This document shows, piece after piece, positions 6,922 to 15,684 of a DNA stretch of 64,000 nt (the stretch's first letter is position 1; every line of letters starts with the position of its first letter). Both the position numbers and the translations under genes were made by a program. The notes under the pieces are model-generated. The model did not search any database. It was not told the origin of the DNA and saw only the letters and a list, made by a program, of their open reading frames with translations. The DNA is taken from assembly GCA_049890195.1 (NCBI GenBank), contig JBMHBY010000006.1, positions 1 to 64,000 on the forward strand, given 5' to 3'. Origin of the DNA: JAYQKL01 sp049890195. Lineage in GTDB: Bacteria > Pseudomonadota > Alphaproteobacteria > RS24.

Positions 6922-8265
6922 TCAGGCGGCGGCCACCGAAATGGTTTCGACAATGTCGTCAACAACGCTGCCCACCAGGCCGGCGTCATCGCACTCGCCC
7001 ATGACACGGATCAACGGCTCGGTACCGGATTTCCGGATGACCAGACGGCCGCTGTTGCCCAGGCGGTTCTCACCCTCGGCAATCGCCTGTTGGACAAGCT
7101 CGGCATCCAGCGGTGAATCCCCTGAAAACCTGACATTTTTAAGCAATTGCGGCAGCGGTTCAAAAACCCGGCCCAGCATGCTGACAGGTTTGTCGGTCAG
7201 GCGCATGACGGTCAACACCTGCAGGGCGGCAATCAGCCCGTCGCCGGTGGTGGCGAAATCTGACATGATCATGTGCCCGGACTGCTCGCCGCCGAGATTG
7301 AAACCTTTTTCACGCATCTGCTCAACGACATAACGGTCACCGACGGCGGTACGGACAAGATCCAGATTCAAACCGTTCAGATAACGCTCCAACCCCAGAT
7401 TGGACATGATCGTCGCAACCACCCCGGGTTGGGTCAGCATTTCACGGGCCTGCCAGTTGGTCGCAATCAGCCCCATCAGCTGATCGCCGTCAATCTGCCG
7501 GCCGTTCTCATCAACAATGATGACGCGGTCGGCGTCGCCGTCCAGCGCAATGCCGATATCAGCCTTTTCAGCGACCACAGTCTCGGACAGCAGCGCCGTG
7601 TCGGTTGAGCCGCAACCTTTATTGATGTTGAAGCCGTTTGGATCACAGCCGATACTCACCACTTCAGCCCCCAGTTCCCAAAGCGCAGTCGGGGCGACTT
7701 TGTAGGCCGCGCCATTCGCGCAGTCAATGACCACCTTCAATCCGTTGAGGTTCATGGTGCGCGGCAGGGTCCGTTTGGCGAACTCAATATACCGGGCCTG
7801 CGCGTCATCAATCCGTTTGGCGCGCCCGAGCTTGTCGGGCGGTGACAACTGTCCGACACCATCGTCCATATAGGACTCGATTTCATATTCGATTTCATCC
7901 GACAGCTTGAACCCGTCCGGCCCGAACAGCTTGATGCCATTGTCTTCAAAGGAGTTGTGCGAAGCGGAAATCATGACACCAATATCAGCCCGCAGGGTGC
8001 GCGTCAGATAGGCGACACCCGGTGTCGGCATCGGGCCGAACAGGAAAACATCCATACCCATTGACGTAAACCCGGCAACCAGTGCAGGTTCAATCGTATA
8101 TCCGGACAAGCGGGTGTCCTTGCCGATGACGACGCGGTGGCGGTAATCACCGCGGCGGAACACGCGTCCGGCGGCCATGCCGAGCCTCAAAGCCGTTTCC
8201 GCCGTCATGGTCCCGTTATTGACGGTTCCACGAATGCCGTCGGTTCCGAAATATTTGCGCACCAT
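6922..8265 (-). CDS. glmM: Phosphoglucosamine mutase
   Basis: GlmM converts glucosamine-6-phosphate to glucosamine-1-phosphate for UDP-GlcNAc, peptidoglycan and lipid A. It is 447 residues, normal for the family. MVRKYFGTDGIRG starts the protein, the phosphoserine lies in MISASHNSFEDNG, the metal site is DGDADR, and the C-terminal phosphate loop is RKSGTEPLIR. I chose the ATG at 8265 because AAAGGG lies 8 bases upstream; a GTG 27 bases further upstream extends the frame without homology. It sits between folP and thiD. The folP-glmM adjacency is notable because mobile sul2 is followed by a glmM remnant. Confidence 0.96.
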   Translation of the reverse strand: MVRKYFGTDGIRGTVNNGTMTAETALRLGMAAGRVFRRGDYRHRVVIGKDTRLSGYTIEPALVAGFTSMGMDVFLFGPMPTPGVAYLTRTLRADIGVMISASHNSFEDNGIKLFGPDGFKLSDEIEYEIESYMDDGVGQLSPPDKLGRAKRIDDAQARYIEFAKRTLPRTMNLNGLKVVIDCANGAAYKVAPTALWELGAEVVSIGCDPNGFNINKGCGSTDTALLSETVVAEKADIGIALDGDADRVIIVDENGRQIDGDQLMGLIATNWQAREMLTQPGVVATIMSNLGLERYLNGLNLDLVRTAVGDRYVVEQMREKGFNLGGEQSGHMIMSDFATTGDGLIAALQVLTVMRLTDKPVSMLGRVFEPLPQLLKNVRFSGDSPLDAELVQQAIAEGENRLGNSGRLVIRKSGTEPLIRVMGECDDAGLVGSVVDDIVETISVAAA

Positions 8266-8365
8266 TGATGACGCCCTTTCAAAACGAATCACCCCTGCAG
8301 ATTGCCAAAACAGCGTTTTGGGGGCAAATCACGGCTTTTTTCAAAAAGTTTCATCAGGAAAAGGT

Positions 8366-9169
8366 TTAAATGCCGGCCTCAAGATGCGCCTGCAGCGCCA
8401 AAGCATCATGCAATTGTCGGCTGTCATGGGTGCGGATATAGTCAACCCCCTGACGGGCAGCCCATAATTCCGCGGCCAAAGTCACAGGGCCGCTGTCTTC
8501 CACGCTGCGCCCGGACAGCGTCCGCAAAAAGCTTTTGCGCGAGACAGACACCAAAACCGGCAGGTCAAACGCCTGTTTGAGCCGGTCAATATGGCTTAAT
8601 ACCCGCACGGACGGCTCCGGCCCGTCACCCAGGAAGAACCCCATGCCGGGATCCAGCACCAGCCTGTCGCGGGCAATCCCGCGGCGGTCAAATTCAGTCA
8701 GTCTTTGTTCAAAGAAGCCTGCGACAATATCAAGAATATCCCCTTCCGGAACCCCTTGGCGCCTGGCCGGGCCGGCGGACTGGATGGAATGCATGACAAA
8801 CAGGCGGCATGAACTGTCCGCCAGCGCCTCCTGCACCCCGGCATCAGCAAAACCCTGGATGTCATTCAGCCAGTCCACGCCCTGCTGCATCGCCCAAAGC
8901 TGGGTTTCGGGCTGATAGCTGTCAATCGAGATCTCCAGACCCATGGCGGACAATGCCGGCAGGACCGACGCCAGCCGTTCGATTTCTGTCTGCGGCGCCA
9001 CCGGTGTGCTGTCGGGGTGGGATGAGGCCGGACCAATGTCAAGAATGTCGCTGCCGCCTTTTGCCAATGCCTGGGCCTGCTTCAAAGCCTTGTCAGGTGA
9101 CAGAAATTGACCGCCGTCAGAAAAACTGTCGGCGGTCATGTTCAAAATACCGAGGATTTTGGGGCGCAT
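8366..9169 (-). CDS. folP: Dihydropteroate synthase, Sul-like variant
   Basis: The protein joins a pterin diphosphate with p-aminobenzoate to give dihydropteroate in folate synthesis and is the usual target of sulfonamides. The 267 residues start with KILGILNMTADSFSDGG. Where typical FolP has GGESTRPG, this one has GPASSHPD at 46-53. It also has SIDSYQPETQ, LNDIQGF, DPGMGFFLG at 173-181 and SVSRKSFLR at 208-216. These are the signatures I recall for the Sul1/Sul2 resistance enzymes and not for E. coli or ordinary alphaproteobacterial FolP. Key lysine and arginine (SRKS) are kept. It is placed between ftsH (6 bases upstream) and glmM, the classic chromosomal setting, with no mobile-element signs. 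No other folP copy is in the window. Confidence 0.92.
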   Translation of the reverse strand: MRPKILGILNMTADSFSDGGQFLSPDKALKQAQALAKGGSDILDIGPASSHPDSTPVAPQTEIERLASVLPALSAMGLEISIDSYQPETQLWAMQQGVDWLNDIQGFADAGVQEALADSSCRLFVMHSIQSAGPARRQGVPEGDILDIVAGFFEQRLTEFDRRGIARDRLVLDPGMGFFLGDGPEPSVRVLSHIDRLKQAFDLPVLVSVSRKSFLRTLSGRSVEDSGPVTLAAELWAARQGVDYIRTHDSRQLHDALALQAHLEAGI

Positions 9170-9175
9170 ATCGCC

Positions 9176-11086
9176 CTAGGTTCCTTGCGGCTCAGGGTCG
9201 GAGATCGGCTTGCCGCCGGTGTTCGGCACGGATGAGGACGCTGGGGCGTTTCCGTCCGGGCCGGAGCTGTCATCGGGGCGGACAGGCGGTTCGCCTTTCA
9301 GCAGCGCGATGATTTCCTCCCCGGTCAGGGTTTCGAATTCCAAAAGACCCTTGGCGATGGCATGCAGGTCGTCGATTTTGTCACGGATGATTTTTTCAGC
9401 CGTGGCGTAGCCCTCGTCAACAAAGCGGCGGACCTCGGAGTCGATCTTGCTCTGCGTTTCATCGGAGTTGTTCTGGGTCTGCGAAATCGAGCGGCCCAAA
9501 AAGACCTCCTGCTCATTGTCGCCATAGGCCAGCGGCCCGAGATCATCACTCATGCCGAATTGCGTGACCATGGCCTTGGCCATGTTGGTCGCCATCTGGA
9601 TGTCTGAGGAAGCCCCGGAGGTCACCTTGTCATGGCCGAAAATAACCTCCTCAGCAATACGACCGCCCATGGCGACCGCAAGGTCAGCCTTCAGCTTGGC
9701 CCGTGTGACGGAGAGTTGGTCACGCTCCGGCAGACGCATGACCATGCCCAAGGCCCGCCCACGCGGAATGATCGTGGCCTTATGGATGGGGTCGGAGGCC
9801 TCAAGGTTGAGGGCGACCAGCGCATGTCCGCCCTCATGGTAGGCCGTCAGTTTTTTCTCCTCCTCGGACATGACCATGGAGCGGCGTTCCGCGCCCATCA
9901 TCACCTTGTCCTTGGCGTCCTCAAATTCGGCATTGGAGACCACGCGCTTGTTGCGCCGCGCCGCCAGCAAGGCCGCTTCGTTGACCAGATTGGCCAAGTC
10001 AGCCCCGGAAAAACCGGGTGTGCCGCGGGCAATGGTCCGCACATCAACATCAGGGCCAAGTGGCACTTTTTTCATGTGCACCTTCAAAATCTTTTCGCGC
10101 CCGATAATGTCCGGATTGGGGACAACCACCTGGCGGTCAAACCGGCCCGGTCGCAAAAGCGCAGGGTCCAGCACATCCGGCCGGTTGGTGGCGGCAATCA
10201 GGATGATGCCCTCATTGGCCTCGAAACCGTCCATTTCGACAAGAAGCTGGTTAAGCGTCTGTTCGCGTTCATCATTGCCGCCGCCCAGACCGGCACCGCG
10301 ATGACGCCCGACAGCGTCAATTTCATCAATGAAGATGATGCAGGGGGCATTGGCTTTGGCCTGCTCGAACATGTCGCGCACCCGGCTGGCGCCGACACCG
10401 ACAAACATTTCCACAAAATCCGAACCGGAGATGGAGAAGAACGGCACATTGGCCTCCCCGGCAATGGCACGGGCAAGAAGCGTTTTACCGGTTCCGGGCG
10501 GACCGACCAGCAAAGCACCTTTCGGGATACGCCCGCCAAGGCGTTGGAAGCGGCTCGGATCCTTCAGAAAATCGACAATTTCGGTCAGGTCGTCCTTGGC
10601 TTCGTCAATCCCGGCGACATCTTCAAATGTGACCCGCCCATGCGCTTCGTTCAGCAGTTTTGCCTTTGATTTGCCGAAGCCCATGGCGCCACGGCCACCG
10701 CCCTGCATTTGGCGCATGAAAAACACCCAAACACCGATCAGCAGCAGCATCGGGAACCAGCTGATGAGGATACCAAGCAGGGTTGGGCCGCGGTCCACCG
10801 GCTTTACGGAAATCATGACACCCCGTTCGGTCAGACGTTCGACGAGATTGGGGTCGTTCGGCGGGACATAGGTCGAGAATTGCAGGCCGTCAGAGGTTTG
10901 TCCGCTGACCTTGTCACCATTCATGGTTACGCGCATAACATTGCCGGCTTCAACTTCAGCCAGAAACTGGGAAAAAGTGATTTCATTCTTTTGCGAAGGG
11001 CCGCCCTCACCCTGAAACATATTGAACAGGGAAACGAGCATCAGGCCGACAACCGCCCAAACCAGAAGGTTTCTCATATTATTCAA
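9176..11086 (-). CDS. ftsH: ATP-dependent zinc metalloprotease FtsH
   Basis: FtsH is the membrane-anchored AAA+ protease that degrades unassembled membrane proteins, RpoH and LpxC in studied bacteria. The 636-residue protein has two membrane segments (about 5-24 and 103-123) flanking a periplasmic part. The AAA domain has Walker A GPPGTGKT, Walker B IIFIDEID and the second region of homology ending in LRPGRFDR. The zinc site is HEGGH; most FtsH have HEAGH, but the HExxH ligands are intact. The C-terminus is Pro/Gly/Ser-rich and unstructured. It may regulate RpoH, encoded in this window. It has its own promoter candidate. Confidence 0.97.
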   Translation of the reverse strand: MNNMRNLLVWAVVGLMLVSLFNMFQGEGGPSQKNEITFSQFLAEVEAGNVMRVTMNGDKVSGQTSDGLQFSTYVPPNDPNLVERLTERGVMISVKPVDRGPTLLGILISWFPMLLLIGVWVFFMRQMQGGGRGAMGFGKSKAKLLNEAHGRVTFEDVAGIDEAKDDLTEIVDFLKDPSRFQRLGGRIPKGALLVGPPGTGKTLLARAIAGEANVPFFSISGSDFVEMFVGVGASRVRDMFEQAKANAPCIIFIDEIDAVGRHRGAGLGGGNDEREQTLNQLLVEMDGFEANEGIILIAATNRPDVLDPALLRPGRFDRQVVVPNPDIIGREKILKVHMKKVPLGPDVDVRTIARGTPGFSGADLANLVNEAALLAARRNKRVVSNAEFEDAKDKVMMGAERRSMVMSEEEKKLTAYHEGGHALVALNLEASDPIHKATIIPRGRALGMVMRLPERDQLSVTRAKLKADLAVAMGGRIAEEVIFGHDKVTSGASSDIQMATNMAKAMVTQFGMSDDLGPLAYGDNEQEVFLGRSISQTQNNSDETQSKIDSEVRRFVDEGYATAEKIIRDKIDDLHAIAKGLLEFETLTGEEIIALLKGEPPVRPDDSSGPDGNAPASSSVPNTGGKPISDPEPQGT

Positions 11087-11138
11087 AACTCAATCCTCAA
11101 AATCGTGTTGACCGGAATCATCCGTTTGATAACCGCAT

Positions 11139-11167
11139 AGTCTAGAAATAGGTATCATTGGCCGCAA
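11139..11167 (-). promoter_or_regulatory. ftsH promoter candidate
   Basis: The minus strand reads TTGCGG (11162-11167), a 17-base spacer and TAGACT (11139-11144), about 50 bases before the ftsH ATG. The tilS-ftsH gap of 103 bases is one of the few real breaks in this long minus-strand block. Confidence 0.4.
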
Positions 11168-11189
11168 TTACCACCCTGTAAACATGATT

Positions 11190-12536
11190 TCAGTCAATAT
11201 TTTCGGTCCGAAACGCTACAGTATCAATAAAAATGCCCGGGTGCGTCAAAATATCTGCAATGGCAAGCGGTTTACCCGGCCTTTTGCCGGCACCAAGCTT
11301 GCAGACACATGCCAGGCCATGCAACACTTTTGCCGGGTGTTTGGGCAGGCTCAACCCCTTGTTGCGGGCCCATTCCAGCCCATCCACGCCAAGCGGCATC
11401 ACGACATAACGACCGGTTGCTTTTCTTGAGACGGTGACTTCAAAACGTCCGTCCCAGATTGTTTTTCGGCCTTTGGACACCGCAAGCGGGGTCGTTTCAA
11501 TGTCCGCCGGTTCCCGGAACACCTGAACCAAAGCCTGTTTGACGGACACAATCTGTCCGGCGACTGTCCTGCGACCTGTCTGCTTTCCCGAAATGAACTG
11601 ATAAAGCTGGCTGATTGACGACTGACGCGGCGGATAGGGGCGATGCATGGCCAAGACGCGCCGCAAGACCCTGATGCCAATATCCTCCGGCAGGGATCGA
11701 AACCCGGACCTGTCAAACGACAAGACGCCACAGGGGGCCTGAACAACCAGTCTGGTCAGGGATTCCTCCGTGAGGGCGTCCAAAACATCGCGGGCTTTTT
11801 GCAGTGTTTGTGCGGTGTCAGCCAGCCGTGCCGATGTCAAGCCAAGCGTGTCAAACAATGGCTTGTTTTGCCGGAAAGCAATACGCTGATGGCGGGCATC
11901 AGCATTGCTTGGGTCATCAACCGGGGTTACATCCTGCCCCTGCAAAACCGCATGTAAATCAACCTGTCGCACATCCAAAAAAGGCCGGATGACAACACCG
12001 TTTTTCAGGTTGCTGACGGCCCGCATTGCCGTCAGGCCGTCCAAGCCTGACCCCCGGGCAAGCCGAAGCAAAAAGGTCTCCGCCTGGTCCTCCAGATGAT
12101 GCGCCACAATCAGACCATCCGTGCCATGGTTTGCACACCAGCCCAGCATGGCTTGATAACGCGCGTCCCTGGCTGCAGACTGCAGTGAAGCCCTTGGTTT
12201 GGGGCCCGCCCAGCTCAGCTTGTGGAACGGCAAACCGTATTTATTGGCAGTTTGGCAGACTGCATCAGCTTCATCCGAAGAACCGGGTCGTAATTGATGA
12301 TCGAAAGTCAAGACCGTGAAGGTAAGCCTCTCGGTTTTCGCTCCCGCCGCCAGAACCAGCAGAGACAGGGAGTCAGCCCCTCCCGATACGGCTAATGCAA
12401 AGTGCTGGGTTTGCCCTGATGTCGGCGGACAGAGCCGCCGCAACCGCGCCCGAAAATTTGCCGGCGTCAGTTTTTTAGAGGCAACCTGCACGCTGTCTTT
12501 CAATCTCTGCACGCTGAATGACTGATTGCGCCGCAT
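11190..12536 (-). CDS. tilS: tRNA(Ile)-lysidine synthase
   Basis: TilS modifies C34 of the tRNA-Ile with anticodon CAU to lysidine, which makes it read AUA and accept isoleucine. The PP-loop ATP site SGGADSLSL and the LTFDHQLRPGSSDEA segment identify it. HHLEDQAETFLLRLARGSGLDGL is the family's tRNA/ATP signature. The C-terminal part (about 330-448) is divergent but in the range for the family. The start is uncertain: ATG at 12536 overlaps the end of cpoB by 62 bases, and a GTG at 12491 would shorten the protein by 15 residues and reduce the overlap. Co-transcription with the tol-pal cluster is unlikely to be strong because pal is followed by a terminator. Confidence 0.9.
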   Translation of the reverse strand: MRRNQSFSVQRLKDSVQVASKKLTPANFRARLRRLCPPTSGQTQHFALAVSGGADSLSLLVLAAGAKTERLTFTVLTFDHQLRPGSSDEADAVCQTANKYGLPFHKLSWAGPKPRASLQSAARDARYQAMLGWCANHGTDGLIVAHHLEDQAETFLLRLARGSGLDGLTAMRAVSNLKNGVVIRPFLDVRQVDLHAVLQGQDVTPVDDPSNADARHQRIAFRQNKPLFDTLGLTSARLADTAQTLQKARDVLDALTEESLTRLVVQAPCGVLSFDRSGFRSLPEDIGIRVLRRVLAMHRPYPPRQSSISQLYQFISGKQTGRRTVAGQIVSVKQALVQVFREPADIETTPLAVSKGRKTIWDGRFEVTVSRKATGRYVVMPLGVDGLEWARNKGLSLPKHPAKVLHGLACVCKLGAGKRPGKPLAIADILTHPGIFIDTVAFRTENID

Positions 12537-13665
12537 CCGGAAACTTGGATGACAATTCAGCAAAAGCGTCACATCCGGTTTCTTTTTCCCCCATGACCAC
12601 CAGCGTCATACCCAGTTTCAAAAGGCTGTCGGGCGCCTTGGGGCTGTTTTCAAAGGTTGTGTAACCGTTCAGGAAGGCCGTTGCCGCCGCTTTGTAATCG
12701 CGCCGGACATAATGGGTTTCGCCAAGCCAGTATTGGGCGTTTCCGGCAAGTTTATGCACTTTGAAATTCTCCAGAAAAAAGACCAGATCGCCCTGCGCCT
12801 CATCATAGGCACCCATGCGCAACTTCTTGAGCGCCTCATCATAGACGGCCAACGGGTCCGGCAACGGTGTTTGCGCAGGAGCAGGCGTTCCTTCCTCAGC
12901 AACCGCACCATCATCGACAAGCCGTGCCTCGCCGACCAGAACAGCTGTCTCGGCCTCATTCATCTGATTGACCTGGGTGGTTTTCCTGACCTTTATCGTA
13001 CCTAAGACCTGCGGCTCATCAGGCTGTTCCGCCATGCCCCCCGTCTGGGCATAACCCGGCAAAGCTCCTTGGCGGGCAACCATTTCCAATTCCTGAAAAC
13101 GGAACTCTGTATCTGCAGCGATCTGTTCAAACCGCTCGCCAAGCTTGCTCAACCTGAAGGAGATATCCTCAATCTGGCCATTCAGGGTCCGCATGACCTC
13201 CTCAATCTGTCCCAGCCTGAGGCGCAAATCCGCCACCCCGGTCTGATCGAAACTTCCGCCGGCATCAGCCAACGGATAGGATGTCTGGGACAAGCCCTGC
13301 AACTGGGTCTCGATGGCCGATAATCTGTCCACAACCTCCTGCTGGCCTTCGTCCTCAAGTGTCGGCAATGTGCCGGCAATCGGCATCTGCTCAAGCCTGC
13401 GGGTGATCAGGTCCAACGCCGCCTGGACTGAGGCGATCTGCTCCGCCAATGCCGTTTCCGGTTGTACCGGAGCTGCATCGAGCAACTGCACCGTCTCAAG
13501 CTGGCCCGCCTCCGGCAACCCATCCTGTGTGACGGGTTCGATTTGCGATGAGAGCGGGAAAAACGCCTCGTCTTCCACTTGCGCCTTGGCTTCCCAACCG
13601 GACATGATGATCAACCAACACGCTGCCGTGAAGGCTGAGAGTTGAAGGTTTTTACGGTCAAACAT
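12475..13665 (-). CDS. cpoB: Cell division coordinator CpoB (YbgF)
   Basis: CpoB is a periplasmic partner of TolA that couples peptidoglycan synthesis to outer-membrane constriction. The 396-residue protein has a signal peptide (AFTAACWLIIMSG, cleavage near EAKAQ). A long N-terminal trimerising coiled coil follows (DLRLRLGQIEEVMRTLNGQI). The C-terminus has tandem TPR units (AYDEALKKLRMGAYDEAQGD and related ones) over about 290-396. It is longer than the roughly 260-residue E. coli protein because of the extended linker. The ATG at 13665 has GGAGG 6 bases upstream. It is downstream of the pal terminator. Confidence 0.92.
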   Translation of the reverse strand: MFDRKNLQLSAFTAACWLIIMSGWEAKAQVEDEAFFPLSSQIEPVTQDGLPEAGQLETVQLLDAAPVQPETALAEQIASVQAALDLITRRLEQMPIAGTLPTLEDEGQQEVVDRLSAIETQLQGLSQTSYPLADAGGSFDQTGVADLRLRLGQIEEVMRTLNGQIEDISFRLSKLGERFEQIAADTEFRFQELEMVARQGALPGYAQTGGMAEQPDEPQVLGTIKVRKTTQVNQMNEAETAVLVGEARLVDDGAVAEEGTPAPAQTPLPDPLAVYDEALKKLRMGAYDEAQGDLVFFLENFKVHKLAGNAQYWLGETHYVRRDYKAAATAFLNGYTTFENSPKAPDSLLKLGMTLVVMGEKETGCDAFAELSSKFPDAAQSVIQRAEIERQRAGCL

Positions 13666-13732
13666 CTGCACCTCCTCAAATATCACCCGAAACTAGACTT
13701 AAAAAAGGGCGGATATGTGGCAGCCCGCTCAC

Positions 13733-13764
13733 AAAAAAAGGCGCATCACAGGATGCGCCTTTTT
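13733..13764 (-). terminator. Intrinsic terminator after pal
   Basis: A 9-bp stem AGGCGCATC/GATGCGCCT with a 4-base loop is flanked by A- and T-runs on both strands (seven A and five T). On the minus strand it stands 17 bases after the pal stop and is followed by a T-run, a textbook intrinsic terminator. It separates tol-pal from cpoB and may be partly read through. Confidence 0.88.
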
Positions 13765-13780
13765 GGGAAACAAATGCCGG

Positions 13781-14242
13781 TCAGCGGACGGCTGAAACCG
13801 AACGTCTGTTTTTAGACCAGCAACTTTCATCCGCGCAGAGTGAAACCGGACGCTCTTTTCCGTAAGAAACGGTGGACAGCCGGGACGGGTCCACACCGAG
13901 ACTGACCATGAAATCACGTACAGCATTGGCACGACGGGCACCGAGTGCCAGGTTATAATCGCGCGTGCCGCGCTCATCAGCATGACCTTCAATCAAAAGA
14001 TTGACGCTGTTGGTATTCAGCCACTCAGCTTGTTTGCTGATTGTGTTGCGGGCAGACGCTGACAAACGCGAGCTGTCTGTCTCAAAAAACACACGGTCTC
14101 CGACATTGCGAACCAACTCGCGAACAGTGCCTTCCTTAGATGAAACAGTCCCGGTGACAGATGACGTGCTTGATGCACAAGCTGCCAATACTATGGATAT
14201 GAGTGCTACTGCACTGAGTTTAAAGACATTTTTTTGCAACAT
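13781..14242 (-). CDS. pal: Peptidoglycan-associated lipoprotein Pal
   Basis: Pal anchors the outer membrane to peptidoglycan and binds TolB and TolA during division. The 153-residue precursor has a lipoprotein signal ending in the lipobox LAAC, so the mature protein starts at Cys22. The OmpA-like domain shows FFETDSSRLS, the GHADERGTRDYN peptidoglycan-binding segment and GARRANAV. The ATG at 14242 is chosen for the AAGGAG 5 bases upstream. Expression is likely separable from tolB, because 88 AT-rich bases lie between them and a terminator follows pal. Confidence 0.96.
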   Translation of the reverse strand: MLQKNVFKLSAVALISIVLAACASSTSSVTGTVSSKEGTVRELVRNVGDRVFFETDSSRLSASARNTISKQAEWLNTNSVNLLIEGHADERGTRDYNLALGARRANAVRDFMVSLGVDPSRLSTVSYGKERPVSLCADESCWSKNRRSVSAVR

Positions 14243-14330
14243 GTCGGCTCCTTGAAGCATAAGGTCTTAGCAAATTAAAGACTAAAAGATAATTAACAAA
14301 TTTTAACAGCCATGGAAACCTCTTATTTGC

Positions 14331-15677
14331 CTATCGAATAAGGGGGGACCACGCCGGATCTGACGCGAAGCCAGGTGTTCTGAGCGGCCTTTCATTCCGA
14401 CCGGTCACATCAACAGACCAAAGGCTCGGCCCACCTTTTTCCCCCTTGCTCTCACGGAAGAAAACAAGCACACGTCCATTGGGTGACCAGGCCGGCCCTT
14501 CATTATGATAACCTTCAGTCAAAATGCGCTCGCCGGTGCCGTCGGGCCGCATGACGCCGATCAAAAAGCGCCCTTTATATTGTTTGGTGAAGGCGATCAG
14601 GTCGCCGCGGGGCGACCAGACAGGGGTCGCATAACGGCCTTCGCCATAGCTGATGCGTTCAACATTGGTGCCGTCGGCATCCATGATGTAGAGTTGTTGG
14701 CGTCCGGCGCGGTCGCTTTCAAAGACGACGCGGCTGCCGTCCGGGGCGTAACAAGGCGCCGTATCAATCGCCAATGAGGTTGTCATCCTTTTCATTTGCC
14801 GGGTTCCGAGATCCAGCGTGTAAATATTTGAATTGCCGTTACGCTCAAGGCTCATGATGATTTTTTTGCCGTCCGGTGAGAACCGAGGCGCAAAGGTCAT
14901 ACCCGGGAAATCACCGACAATTTCCTGCTGGCCGGTTTCGATGTTCAAAAGATAGACCCGGGGTTTGCCGCGGGCAAAAGACAGGTAGGTGATTTCCTGT
15001 GAAGTCGGGCTGAAGCGCGGTGTCAGAGCCAGCGTCTTGCCGCTGGTGATCAAACGCGGATTATGTCCGTCCTGATCCATGATTGCGAGCCGTTTGGTGC
15101 GGTTGTTTTTCGGCCCGGTTTCATCCACATAAACAACCCGGGAATAAAAATAACCGCTTTCACCGGTCAGGCGTTCATATATGGCGTCAGAAATCAAATG
15201 CGCCACATCCCGCCAGTTGTCCTGTGTGGTTGAGTATTGCCAGCCGGCCATACGTTCCTGGGCAAAGACGTCCCAGAGCCGGAAGCTGACAATCAGACTT
15301 CCATCGGGCTGAACCTTGGCTTCTCCGGTCACTAAAGCCTGTGCATTGATGATCCGCCAGTCGCCGAAACGCGGCAGGGTGTTGGCCTTGAGGTTTGTCT
15401 GGATGAAGCTTTGCCGGTCAATGCCGCGAAACAATCCGGACCGTTCGAGGTTCTCCTCAACCAGTTGTGCCACATCCGCCCCGACCGCAGAAGGTGTGCC
15501 TTGAGTGCCTTGAAAAGGTACCAAGGCAATGTACAGGGGGTCCACATTGCCTTGGGTGATGTCTATTCGCAGCGCCGCTTTCACATCTGTGACAGCCAAC
15601 ATCAACAGGCACACTCCACCGGCCACCAAAGCGCTGAGTCGTCTCACAAACACATCTCCGTTTTTGAAAATCATCAT
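14331..15677 (-). CDS. tolB: Tol-Pal system translocation protein TolB
   Basis: TolB is a periplasmic beta-propeller that links Pal to TolA. The 448-residue protein has a signal peptide (LVAGGVCLLMLAVTDVKAAL) and an N-terminal alpha/beta domain. A six-bladed propeller follows with repeated WD40-like motifs such as PRFSPTSQEITYLSF, PRFSPDGKKIIMSL, APDGSRVVFESDR and PAWSPNGRVLVFF. The ATG at 15677 has AGGAG 4-5 bases upstream and the next in-frame ATG is adjacent. It starts 7 bases after the tolA stop. Confidence 0.96.
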   Translation of the reverse strand: MMIFKNGDVFVRRLSALVAGGVCLLMLAVTDVKAALRIDITQGNVDPLYIALVPFQGTQGTPSAVGADVAQLVEENLERSGLFRGIDRQSFIQTNLKANTLPRFGDWRIINAQALVTGEAKVQPDGSLIVSFRLWDVFAQERMAGWQYSTTQDNWRDVAHLISDAIYERLTGESGYFYSRVVYVDETGPKNNRTKRLAIMDQDGHNPRLITSGKTLALTPRFSPTSQEITYLSFARGKPRVYLLNIETGQQEIVGDFPGMTFAPRFSPDGKKIIMSLERNGNSNIYTLDLGTRQMKRMTTSLAIDTAPCYAPDGSRVVFESDRAGRQQLYIMDADGTNVERISYGEGRYATPVWSPRGDLIAFTKQYKGRFLIGVMRPDGTGERILTEGYHNEGPAWSPNGRVLVFFRESKGEKGGPSLWSVDVTGRNERPLRTPGFASDPAWSPLIR

Positions 15678-15684
15678 TTTTCTC

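Noticed and set aside
14293..14306. CtrA box upstream of pal
   Set aside because: TTAA-N6-TTAA is one base short of the TTAA-N7-TTAA consensus, in AT-rich DNA where such matches arise by chance.
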